A stretch of 64,000 nucleotides of DNA from CAMYMQ01 sp963730305 (GTDB lineage: Bacteria > Pseudomonadota > Alphaproteobacteria > Bin65): positions 124,001-188,000 of the forward strand of contig CAVSRB010000004.1 of NCBI GenBank assembly GCA_963730305.1, in the 5' to 3' direction. The translations under genes and the position numbers were made by a program. The notes beneath the pieces were generated by a model, which was not told where the DNA came from, made no database searches, and worked only from the letters and a program-made list of their open reading frames with translations. Shown piece after piece: positions 35,118-42,436 of the stretch (positions are counted from its first letter, which is position 1; each line of letters starts with the position of its first letter).

Positions 35118-35558
35118 CTATTTCGCCCGGGTCCAGATCTGCGTCTTGCCCAGCATCGGGACGCCGACATAGCCGCGCACCCGCAGCGTGCCGTCCTTGC
35201 GCAAGGTCAGAGTGCAGCGATAGACGTCGCCGTCCTCGGGATTGTAGATGCGCCCGCTGGTCCAGTAGTTGGCTTCGTTGGTGTCCTTCACGAAGCCGTA
35301 GAGGATGTTCAGGCCGAGCAGCTTGCGCGACCGCTTCGCCTTGTCGGGGTTCTTCGAATCGACCTTGGGCTTGCCGTTCTTGTCGTTCGGCTCCTTGAGC
35401 CAGACGATCTTGCCGCACAGCTTGCCGCCGCAGTCGTAGATCTGGACGTGGCTGCGGCCGTTCTTGGTCAGCCAGACGCCGACCGGCGACGCCGCCAGCG
35501 CAACGCCCGGCGCAGCGGCCAGCAGGATGGTGATCGGCAGAATGCGCAGGATCGCCAT
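35118..35558 (-). CDS. DUF2147-family exported protein
   Basis: A 146-residue protein with signal peptide MAILRILPITILLAAAPGVALA, then the DUF2147 signature SPVGVWLTKNGRSHVQIYDCGGKLCGKIVWL, where the two cysteines probably form a disulphide. It continues LLGLNILYGF, YWTSGRIYNPEDGDVYRC and LRVRGYVG. The family is periplasmic or outer-membrane associated with unknown function. The ATG at 35558 is fixed by the signal peptide; the frame runs on upstream through the tRNA gene without meaning. Confidence 0.87.
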   Translation of the reverse strand: MAILRILPITILLAAAPGVALAASPVGVWLTKNGRSHVQIYDCGGKLCGKIVWLKEPNDKNGKPKVDSKNPDKAKRSRKLLGLNILYGFVKDTNEANYWTSGRIYNPEDGDVYRCTLTLRKDGTLRVRGYVGVPMLGKTQIWTRAK

Positions 35559-35584
35559 GTCCCTCCCCCTCGAAGTCGGATTAT

Positions 35585-35659
35585 TGGAGCGGGTGACCGG
35601 GATCGAACCGGCGACATTCAGCTTGGGAAGCTGACGTTCTACCACTGAACTACACCCGC
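35585..35659 (-). tRNA. tRNA-Gly (anticodon CCC)
   Basis: The minus strand folds into a complete cloverleaf: acceptor GCGGGTG / CACCCGC, D arm GTTC-AGTGGT-AGAAC, anticodon stem TCAGC / GCTGA around the loop TTCCCAA, a T arm containing GTTCGATCC, discriminator T and an encoded CCA end. The anticodon at positions 34-36 is CCC, reading GGG. It lies upstream of the DUF2147 gene on the same strand and divergent from the radical SAM gene. Confidence 0.95.
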
Positions 35660-35857
35660 GCTCTTTATGCCGGAATTATAGTGGGGGCGCGGCCCCCGGC
35701 AAGGGCCGTGCGGCGTCGGAGGCTAACGGCATTGTGACTGGTCCGGATCATGGTGCACGGTTAGGTCACAAGACAGCGGGCGTCGCCCGCCGCGGGACGA
35801 AACCTTCGGGACCAGACCGTCGGGACAAGACCGTCGGGGCAAGACAGGGGAGCTTCC

Positions 35858-36826
35858 ATGAATCCAGCCGTACAGGCCCTGCGCGAGCGGAACCCGTCGC
35901 TCGACGCCAAGAAGTTCGTCGATCCGGACCGGACCGCCGACGGCCAGGCGCGGGCAAGGGTCGAGCTGGCTCGGCTGGAGACCCTGTGGATCAACACCGG
36001 CACGCTGTGCAACCTGACCTGCGAGAACTGCTACATCGAGTCGAGCCCGCGCAACGACCGGCTCGCCTACATCACGTCCGGCGAGGTCGAAGCCTATCTC
36101 GACGAGATCCGCGACCGGGCGCTGCCGACCGGCACCGTCGGCTTCACCGGCGGCGAGCCGTTCATGAACCCGGACATCGTCACGATCCTGACCATGGTGC
36201 TCGAGCGCGGCTTCGACGCGCTGGTGCTGACCAACGCGATGAAGCCGCTGCACCGCCACCGCGACGCGCTCGCCGCGCTCCGGGCGCGGTTCGGCGACCG
36301 GCTGGCGCTGCGCGTCTCGGTCGACCACTATTCGCAGACCCTGCACGAGATGGAGCGGGGGCCGAAGTCGTGGGCGCCGATGATCGAGGGCCTCGCCTTT
36401 CTGGCCAACGACGGCTTCAACCTCCACGTCGCCGGGCGGACGCTGTGGAACGAGAGCGAGGAGCAGCTCCGCGCCGGCTATGCCCGGCTGTTCGCCGCCC
36501 ACGGCATCGCGCTCGACGCGCACGACCCCGCGGCGCTGGTGCTGTTCCCGGAGATGGACGAGACCCTGGACGTGCCCGAGATCACCACCGCGTGCTGGTC
36601 GATCCTGGGCGTCCACCCCGACGCGATGATGTGCGCGACCGCGCGGATGGTGGTCAAGCGCAAGGGCGCGTCGACGCCGGTGGTGGTGCCCTGCACGCTG
36701 CTGCCCTACGACGACCAGTTCGACCTCGGCGCCACCCTCGCCGACGCCGACCGCACGGTGAAGCTGAACCATCCGCACTGCGCCCGCTTCTGCGTCCTGG
36801 GCGGCGGATCGTGCTCGACCGGGTGA
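35858..36826 (+). CDS. Radical SAM protein of unknown specificity
   Basis: 322 residues. The SAM/iron-sulfur motif is C51-xxx-C55-xx-C58 in TLCNLTCENCYIESSP. The glycine-rich SAM contact is GFTGGEPFMNPDI, and a partial TIM barrel follows. The C-terminus has further cysteines (C in VVPCTLLPYDDQ and the cluster PHCARFCVLGGGSCSTG) that could hold an auxiliary cluster, as in SPASM-like proteins, though the spacing is not canonical. The family seems to be a small alphaproteobacterial one; no substrate peptide gene is evident next to it. Upstream are three near-copies of a 14-base unit around GACCGTCGGG. Confidence 0.82.
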   Translation: MNPAVQALRERNPSLDAKKFVDPDRTADGQARARVELARLETLWINTGTLCNLTCENCYIESSPRNDRLAYITSGEVEAYLDEIRDRALPTGTVGFTGGEPFMNPDIVTILTMVLERGFDALVLTNAMKPLHRHRDALAALRARFGDRLALRVSVDHYSQTLHEMERGPKSWAPMIEGLAFLANDGFNLHVAGRTLWNESEEQLRAGYARLFAAHGIALDAHDPAALVLFPEMDETLDVPEITTACWSILGVHPDAMMCATARMVVKRKGASTPVVVPCTLLPYDDQFDLGATLADADRTVKLNHPHCARFCVLGGGSCSTG

Positions 36827-36882
36827 CGAGGCGGCGTGCGCGGCGCTTGACCCGGGCCGCCGGAAGCGGCTAAGTCCTTCAT

Positions 36883-36935
36883 CAGTGGCGATTTGCTGAC
36901 CGGCTTGCGGCCACTTTAAAACAACCGCTAAAAGG
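36883..36935 (+). ncRNA. SAM-II riboswitch upstream of metZ
   Basis: The sequence AGTGGCGATTTG, then CCGGCTTGCGGCCACTTTAA, then a CGCTAAAAG element reproduces the conserved core of the alphaproteobacterial SAM-II (metA/metZ) aptamer, including the GTGGC/GCCAC stem, the TTTG and TTAAA pseudoknot parts and the GCTAAA end. A TTGACC box at 36847-36852 would place the transcript start close to the aptamer's 5' end. It should bind S-adenosylmethionine and reduce expression of metZ. Position, orientation and gene context all agree. Confidence 0.9.
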
Positions 36936-36954
36936 TCCCGCTCTCATGCAGAGA

Positions 36955-36996
36955 GGCTCGACCCGCAGCGTTTGGCGATCCGGTCGGGCCTTTTTT
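36955..36996 (+). terminator. Terminator hairpin between SAM-II aptamer and metZ
   Basis: GGCTCGACC (36955-36963) pairs with GGTCGGGCC (36982-36990) around an 18-base loop and is followed at once by six Ts. It ends 17 bases before the metZ start. Because it lies between aptamer and coding region, it is the likely expression platform, acting as a SAM-controlled attenuator. Control by translation remains possible. Confidence 0.65.
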
Positions 36997-37012
36997 GTTG
37001 TGAGACGAAGCG

Positions 37013-38281
37013 ATGACCAAATCCGCGCCGGCGGCCGAGCGCCGCCCCACCGACCCGCAGACCGATGCGCCCGCGGGCGCGCCGCCGGTCCGGCATCCCG
37101 ACCCGACGCCGGAATGGCGGCCCCAGACCCTGATGGTCCGCGGCGGCCTGAACCGCAGCGAATTCGGCGAGACCAGCGAAGCGATCTTCCTCACCTCCGG
37201 CTACATCTACGACCGGGCCGAGGACGCCGAGGCGGCGTTCAAGGGCGAGAACGACCGCTTCATCTATTCCCGCTACGGCAACCCGACCGTCGGCATGTTC
37301 GAGGAGCGCATCCGGCTGCTCGAAGGGGCGGAAGCGGTGCGCTCGACCGCGAGCGGCATGTCGGCCGTGTTCGCCTCGCTGATGGCCCAGCTTCGCGCCG
37401 GCAGCCGCGTGGTCGCCTCGCGCGCCCTGTTCGGGTCGATCTACTTCATCATCGGCGAGATCCTGCCGCGCTTCGGCATCGAGACCGAGTTCGTCGACGG
37501 CGGCGATCTCGACGGCTGGGCCCGCGCGCTGTCGCGGCCGGCCGACTGCGTCCTGCTGGAGACGCCGTCCAACCCCGGCCTGCAGGTCATCGACATCGCC
37601 GCGGTCGCCGAGCTGGCCCACGCCGCCGGCGCCCGGCTGATCGTCGACAACGTCTTCGCCACGCCGATCCTGCAGAAGCCGCTCGAACTGGGCGCCGACA
37701 TCGTCGTCTATTCGGCGACCAAGCATATCGACGGCCAGGGTCGGGCGCTGGGCGGCGTCATCCTCGGCTCGTCCGAATTCTGCGACGGCGACCTGATGAC
37801 CTTCCTGCGCCACACCGGCCCGGCGCTGAGCCCGTTCAACGCCTGGACCCTGCTCAAGGGCCTCGAGACGCTGGCGGTGCGGGTCGAACGCCAGGTCGCC
37901 AACGCCCGGGAAACCGCGCGGTTCCTCGAAGACCACCCCAAGGTCGGCCGGGTGCTGCATCCCGACCTGCCGAGCCATCCCCAGCACGAACTGGCCCGGC
38001 GCCAGATGCGCGGCGGCGGCACCGTGATCGCCTTCGACGTCACCGGCGGCAAGGAGGCGGCCTTCCGCTTCGCCAACGCGTTGCGGCTGGTCGACATCTC
38101 CAACAACCTGGGCGACAGCAAGAGCCTGCTGACCCATCCGGCGACCACGACCCACCAGCGCCTGTCGCCCGAGGAGCGGGCGCGGCTCGGTATTACAGAT
38201 GAAATGGTTCGTCTATCTGTTGGGCTCGAAGACGTAGAAGATCTCAAGAGTGACTTAAACGATGCCTTAATGATGTGTTAA
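37013..38281 (+). CDS. metZ: O-succinylhomoserine sulfhydrylase
   Basis: A 422-residue Cys/Met metabolism PLP enzyme that makes homocysteine from O-succinylhomoserine and sulfide. It has RYGNPTV, the TASGMSAVFASLM loop, DNVFATPILQKPLELGAD and the PLP lysine K237 in VVYSATKHIDGQG. An N-terminal extension of about 35 residues is Pro/Ala-rich. A SAM-II riboswitch and hairpin lie directly upstream, fitting feedback by SAM. The last 30 codons, from about 38191, switch abruptly to AT-rich codons (ATTACAGATGAAATG...) although the protein (MVRLSVGLEDVEDL) stays a normal family C-terminus. Confidence 0.94.
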   Translation: MTKSAPAAERRPTDPQTDAPAGAPPVRHPDPTPEWRPQTLMVRGGLNRSEFGETSEAIFLTSGYIYDRAEDAEAAFKGENDRFIYSRYGNPTVGMFEERIRLLEGAEAVRSTASGMSAVFASLMAQLRAGSRVVASRALFGSIYFIIGEILPRFGIETEFVDGGDLDGWARALSRPADCVLLETPSNPGLQVIDIAAVAELAHAAGARLIVDNVFATPILQKPLELGADIVVYSATKHIDGQGRALGGVILGSSEFCDGDLMTFLRHTGPALSPFNAWTLLKGLETLAVRVERQVANARETARFLEDHPKVGRVLHPDLPSHPQHELARRQMRGGGTVIAFDVTGGKEAAFRFANALRLVDISNNLGDSKSLLTHPATTTHQRLSPEERARLGITDEMVRLSVGLEDVEDLKSDLNDALMMC

Positions 38282-38296
38282 TCGAGGTATTCAAAC

Positions 38297-38341
38297 GTTA
38301 ATTAGTAACTTCCTATTTATTTGGGACAGCGTATAATACGC
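38297..38341 (+). promoter_or_regulatory. AT-rich promoter region with palindromic -10 box
   Basis: Within an AT-rich island (38191-38370) lies a consensus TATAAT at 38332-38337, centred in the perfect palindrome GCGTATAATACGC (38329-38341). A second inverted repeat, GTTA-ATTAG-TAAC, is at 38297-38309. A clear -35 is lacking (TTCCTA is the best candidate). It would drive the OmpA-family gene at 38371. The palindromes suggest operator sites. Confidence 0.5.
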
Positions 38342-38370
38342 TAACTCAAATAGGGGGTTCCACTAGCCGG

Positions 38371-39681
38371 ATGCTAGGCTCTGAATCCATTCCGGCGATT
38401 ATTTGGCATGGCCTCGTCCGACGCCGCCGATACATCATCAGCGGCGGCGCGTTGGCTGTCGTCCTGATCCTCGCGAGCGCCGCCCCCCACTTCCTGCCCC
38501 ATCCGGACGTGCACGCCGACGCCAAGCCCGGCAACCTTCCGGCCAGGCGACACCCCACTTTCGCCAAGGCGCTGGCCGACGCATACCGGACCTTCGTCCG
38601 AAACGACCGGCAGACTTACGGGGCCGAATTCGACCACAAGCGTATCGACGCCAAGCTCGCCGCGATCCGCGACGGCCAGCTTCCCAGGCCGTCGAAACCC
38701 GGGGACTACGGCCTCGACGACGCCGTCGCGGTGGCGCTGAGCGAGGCCCGCACACGGTTGACCCGCGCGCTGGGCGGCACCGCCCGCGACACGGCGCCGG
38801 TGTTCGCCGCCAAGGCCCAGGCCAGCTACGACTGCTGGACCGCGCGCGCCGGCGCCCGCCTGCCCGAGCGCGACGTGGCGATATGCCGCGACCAGTTCAC
38901 CCGCGACCTCGGGGACCTCGAGAATGCGGTCCTGCCGATCCGCTCGACCAGCGTCTTCAACCGGACGCTCGCCCGCGAATACCTGGCCTACGCCGCGTTC
39001 AAGGCCTCGGTCAGCAAGGATTTCATCGACGCCCAGCATTTCGCCCACAAGGGCCTGCTCGCCGCCCGGTCGAACGACCCCAAGGCGGTGCCGCCGGAAA
39101 TCCTGTCGCGCTGGAACCTCAACTCCGAGAAGGACGTGCCCCGCTTCGTGCGGCTGCGCCAACAGCTCGTCGACGCGCTGGCCCATCACCGGACCGGACC
39201 CGAGGCGACGATCGCGGCCAAGGCCCAGGCCCGCTTCGACTGCTGGGTCGAGCGCGTCTCCGAACGCGCGCCGGCGCCCTACATCCAGAAGTGCGAAAGC
39301 GAGTTCACCGACTATATCCGCCACCTCAAGGGCCTGAAGCCGCTGCGCAAGAAGATGCAGCTCGTCGTGCTGTTCCAGGACAAGCGGGCGCGCATCCCGG
39401 CGCGGCAATACGCGGCGATCCGGCGCGCCGCGACCCTGGCCAAGAAATCGGGCGCCCACACCATCACCGTGATCGCGCGGACGCCGCGGCCCAATTCGGG
39501 CGAGTACGAGGTGCGACTGGCGCTGCGCCGCGCCGCCGCGGTGGCCAAGGCGCTCCAGCACCAGGGCGTCCGGGCCGACCGTATCCGGACCATCTATCTC
39601 AGCGAGGCGCCGCCGCCGGCCAAGGGCGCGATCGCGAGCCCGCCCGTCACCAGCCAGCGCGCCGAGATCGTCATCCACTGA
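38371..39681 (+). CDS. OmpA-family envelope protein with duplicated Cys-Trp motif
   Basis: 436 residues: an N-terminal membrane helix (YIISGGALAVVLILASAAPHFL, about 21-42), a long helical middle region, and a degenerate OmpA-like domain (about 340-412). The middle region repeats a unit: AKAQASYDCWTARAG...ICRDQF (about 148-176) and AKAQARFDCWVERVS...KCESEF (about 284-312). This recalls a Rhodospirillales OmpA-family protein group that has single or repeated CW motifs and a lipobox. Here there is no lipobox, and the usual GHAD segment of the peptidoglycan site reads VIARTPRPNSG, so peptidoglycan binding is doubtful. It is preceded by an AT-rich promoter region. Confidence 0.75.
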   Translation: MLGSESIPAIIWHGLVRRRRYIISGGALAVVLILASAAPHFLPHPDVHADAKPGNLPARRHPTFAKALADAYRTFVRNDRQTYGAEFDHKRIDAKLAAIRDGQLPRPSKPGDYGLDDAVAVALSEARTRLTRALGGTARDTAPVFAAKAQASYDCWTARAGARLPERDVAICRDQFTRDLGDLENAVLPIRSTSVFNRTLAREYLAYAAFKASVSKDFIDAQHFAHKGLLAARSNDPKAVPPEILSRWNLNSEKDVPRFVRLRQQLVDALAHHRTGPEATIAAKAQARFDCWVERVSERAPAPYIQKCESEFTDYIRHLKGLKPLRKKMQLVVLFQDKRARIPARQYAAIRRAATLAKKSGAHTITVIARTPRPNSGEYEVRLALRRAAAVAKALQHQGVRADRIRTIYLSEAPPPAKGAIASPPVTSQRAEIVIH

Positions 39682-39820
39682 TCCTGTCCGGCCGGGGCCC
39701 GACCCGCGCGCCTCGCCGGGCGCGGCGCCGTCGTGCGCATGGCGGAACGCTGGACAATCGCGGCCAATCACCTAATTTCGATTGAACCAGTCCGGCACCC
39801 GAACCGCCGCAGCCGCAACG

Positions 39821-40213
39821 ATGTACAGCGAAACGACCAACGACATTTCCGTCACCGTCGAGCCGATCTTCCTCGAGGACCAGTCCGCCCCCGACGACGG
39901 CCGCTACGTGTGGGCCTACCAGATCCGGATCGAGAACCAGAGCGAACGGGTGGTGCAGCTCATCAATCGCCACTGGAAGATCACGGACGGAACCGGCCGC
40001 CTGCAGGAGGTCGACGGCCCCGGCGTCGTCGGCGAGCAGCCGGTGCTCAAGCCCGGCGAGAGCTTCGAATACGCCAGCGGCTGCCCGCTGACGACGCCGA
40101 CCGGCTTCATGGTCGGCACCTACGAGATGGAATACGAGAACGGCGACCGCTTCGACGTGCGCATCCCCATGTTCTCGCTCGACAGCCCCCACGCCTCCGC
40201 CGCCGTCCACTGA
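39821..40213 (+). CDS. apaG: ApaG-family protein
   Basis: A 130-residue immunoglobulin-like beta-sandwich protein. The family core is intact: ISVTVEPIFLEDQSAPDDGRYVWAYQIRIENQ, LINRHWKITDG, VDGPGVVGEQPVLKPGESFEYASGCPL and TPTGFMVGTYEM. ApaG is linked to cobalt resistance and magnesium efflux in Salmonella, but its mechanism is unknown. The ATG at 39821 gives the usual MYSETTNDISVTVEP start; the frame is open to a TTG at 39782. It stands 57 bases before folE on the same strand. Confidence 0.9.
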   Translation: MYSETTNDISVTVEPIFLEDQSAPDDGRYVWAYQIRIENQSERVVQLINRHWKITDGTGRLQEVDGPGVVGEQPVLKPGESFEYASGCPLTTPTGFMVGTYEMEYENGDRFDVRIPMFSLDSPHASAAVH

Positions 40214-40270
40214 CGACGCGCAACCCCGCGTGCTAGGCTCGCCCCCACACCAGCCCATGGGAACGGCACC

Positions 40271-40895
40271 GTGACGGCAACCAAACCGACCAGTGACAAG
40301 ACGGCAGGCGCAAGCGGGCGTCCGAGCCGCGAAGAGGCCGAAGCGGCCGTGCGGACGCTGCTCCGCTGGACCGGCGACGACCCCGACCGCGAAGGCCTGC
40401 TCGACACGCCCGCGCGCGTCGTGCGCGCCTACCAGGAGTTCTTCTCGGGCTACGACGAGGACCCCGAGGAGTTCCTCAAGCGCACCTTCTCGGAGACCGA
40501 GGGCTACGACGAGATCGTCACCCTGCGCGACATCCGCGTCGAATCCCATTGCGAGCACCACCTCGCCCCGATCATCGGCCGGGCCCATGTCGGCTACCTG
40601 CCGCACCGGCGGGTGGTCGGCATCAGCAAGCTCGCCCGGCTGGTCGACGTCTTCTCCAAGCGGCTGCAGATCCAGGAGAAGCTGACCGCGCAGATCGCCA
40701 ACACGATCAACGACGTGCTCGAGCCCCGCGGCGTCGCGGTGGTGATCGAGGCGACCCACCAGTGCATGACCACCCGCGGCATCCACAAGCCCGGCGCCAG
40801 CCATGGTGACCAGCCGCATGCTCGGCGCCTTCCGCGAGGACCCGACGACGCGGCGCGAATTCCTGGCGATGATCGGCAAGCTGAACGCGGCCTGA
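40271..40895 (+). CDS. folE: GTP cyclohydrolase I (one frameshift near 40801)
   Basis: About 207 residues when repaired. The enzyme converts GTP to dihydroneopterin triphosphate for folate. Zinc and active-site blocks: VESHCEHHLAPIIGRAHVGYLP, GISKLARLVDVFSKRLQIQE and EATHQCMTTRGIHKPGAS. After GAS the family continues MVTSRMLGAFREDPTTRREFL; that sequence is present but one frame on, because the coding strand has AGCCATGG instead of AGCATGG. With the extra C removed the gene ends at the TGA at 40893-40895. Start is the GTG at 40271. FolE is normally essential, so an error in the sequence is more likely than loss. Confidence 0.9.
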
Positions 40896-40983
40896 GCCTG
40901 CCCGCGCCTTCCGCACGGCCGGCGTTGCGCCTATAGTCGGCGGGCCGCCTGCGGCGCTCCTGCGAACCAACGATCGCGCGATT

Positions 40984-42435
40984 GTGCTCGACCTCCGGCC
41001 GGTTCTCTTCATCTGCGGCGTCATCCTGACCATCCTCGCCGCGCTGATGTGCATCCCGGCGATGGTCGACCTGGCGACCGAGCAACCCGGGCTGGCGCGG
41101 CTTCCTGCGCTCGTCGGCGGTAACGGTGTTCGTCGGCGTCGCGCCTGATGCTGGTGACCCGGGCCGAGAAGATCCGCCTCAACCTGCGCCAGGCCTTCGC
41201 CTTCACGACCTTGAGCTGGCTGCTGGTCGCGGCCTTCGCCGCGCTGCCCTTCGTCTTCGCCGGCCGCGGCCTGAGCGTGACCGACGCCTTCTTCGAATCG
41301 ATGTCGGGGATCACGACCACCGGCTCGACCGTGATCACCGCGCTCGACAAGGCCGCGCCCGGCCTTCTGCTGTGGCGGGCGATGCTGCAGTGGCTGGGCG
41401 GCATCGGCATCATCGTCTTCGCCCTGGCCTTCCTGCCGATGCTCAAGGTCGGCGGCATGCAGCTGTTCCGCACCGAGGCCTTCGACACGCCGGAGAAGGT
41501 GCTGCCCCGCGCCGCCCAGCTCGCCGGCGGGATCGGCGCCATCTACGTCGGCTTCACCGTCGTGATCGTCGCGGCGCTGTGGCTCGCCGGCATGTCGGGG
41601 TTCGACGCGCTGTGCCACGCCATGACCTCGATCTCGACTGGCGGCTTCTCCAACCGGGACGCGTCGATCGGCGCCTACACCGAGCCGGCGATCCACTGGA
41701 TCCTGGTCGTCGCCATGATCGCGGGCTGCCTGCCCTTCGTCTTCTACATCGACGCGGTCCGCGGCAAGCTGCGGCCGCTGGTGCAGGACAGCCAGGTCCG
41801 GACCTTCCTCGACCGTCCTGGCGATCGCCGTGCTGGCGGTGTTCGCCTGGCTGTGGGCGGTTCGCGACGAGCCCGGCGTCTCCGCCCTCCAGAAGGCCGC
41901 GTTCAACGTGACCTCGGTGATGACCGGGACCGGCTACGCGTCGGACAATTACGACCTGTGGGGCGGCTTCCCGGTGGTGATGATGTTCGCGCTGATGTTC
42001 GTCGGCGGTTGCGCCGGCTCGACGACGTGCAGCGTCAAGATCTTCCGCTTCCAGGTCGCCTACGCGGTCGGCAAGGCGCAGATCTCGCGGCTGATGCAGC
42101 CGCACGGCGTGTTCATCCCCTACTACAACCGGCGGCCGGTCTCCGACGAGGTCGCCGCCGCGGTGATGGGCTTCTTCCTGTTCTTCGTGCTGACCTTCGG
42201 CACGGTCGCGCTGGCGCTGGGCGCGACCGGGCTGGATACCATCACGTCGCTGTCGGCGGCGGCGACCGCCGTCGCCAACGTCGGACCGGGCTTCGGGCCG
42301 GTGATCGGGCCGGCCGGCAACTTCACCTCCTTGGACGACACCGCGAAATGGATTATGTCGGCAGGCATGCTGATCGGACGCCTGGAGGTGTTCACCGTGC
42401 TTATCCTGCTCGCCCCCTCCTTCTGGCGGAGCTGA
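40984..42435 (+). CDS. TrkH-family potassium transporter, copy 2 (three frameshifts)
   Basis: About 482 residues when repaired; start GTG at 40984 (VLDLRPVLFICGVILTILAALM). The four P-loops are GITTTGSTV, SISTGGFSN, MTGTGYASD and NVGPGFGP, each with the filter glycine. Single extra bases break the frame near 41090 (CCCGGGCTGG), 41144 (GCGCCTGATG) and 41811 (CTCGACCGTC); removing each restores the family sequence. It differs from copy 1 at 18589 and is a paralogue, not a duplicate. The stop precedes argE by one base, so the two may be co-transcribed. No TrkA is present. Confidence 0.83.
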
Positions 42436-42436
42436 C

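Noticed and set aside
32526..35648. A very long open frame on the plus strand across the TRAP/TAXI/dehydrogenase genes, and similar long frames elsewhere (for example 9699-12092 before the NDUFAF7-like gene, 18589-20040 and 53515-55557 on the strand opposite to real genes)
   Set aside because: High GC removes stop codons from shadow frames. These translations have no recognisable domains and lie antisense to or out of frame with clearly conserved genes.
35585..35659. tRNA-Gly as an integration site
   Set aside because: No integrase lies near, no repeat of the tRNA 3' end was seen within the window, and the flanking composition is ordinary.
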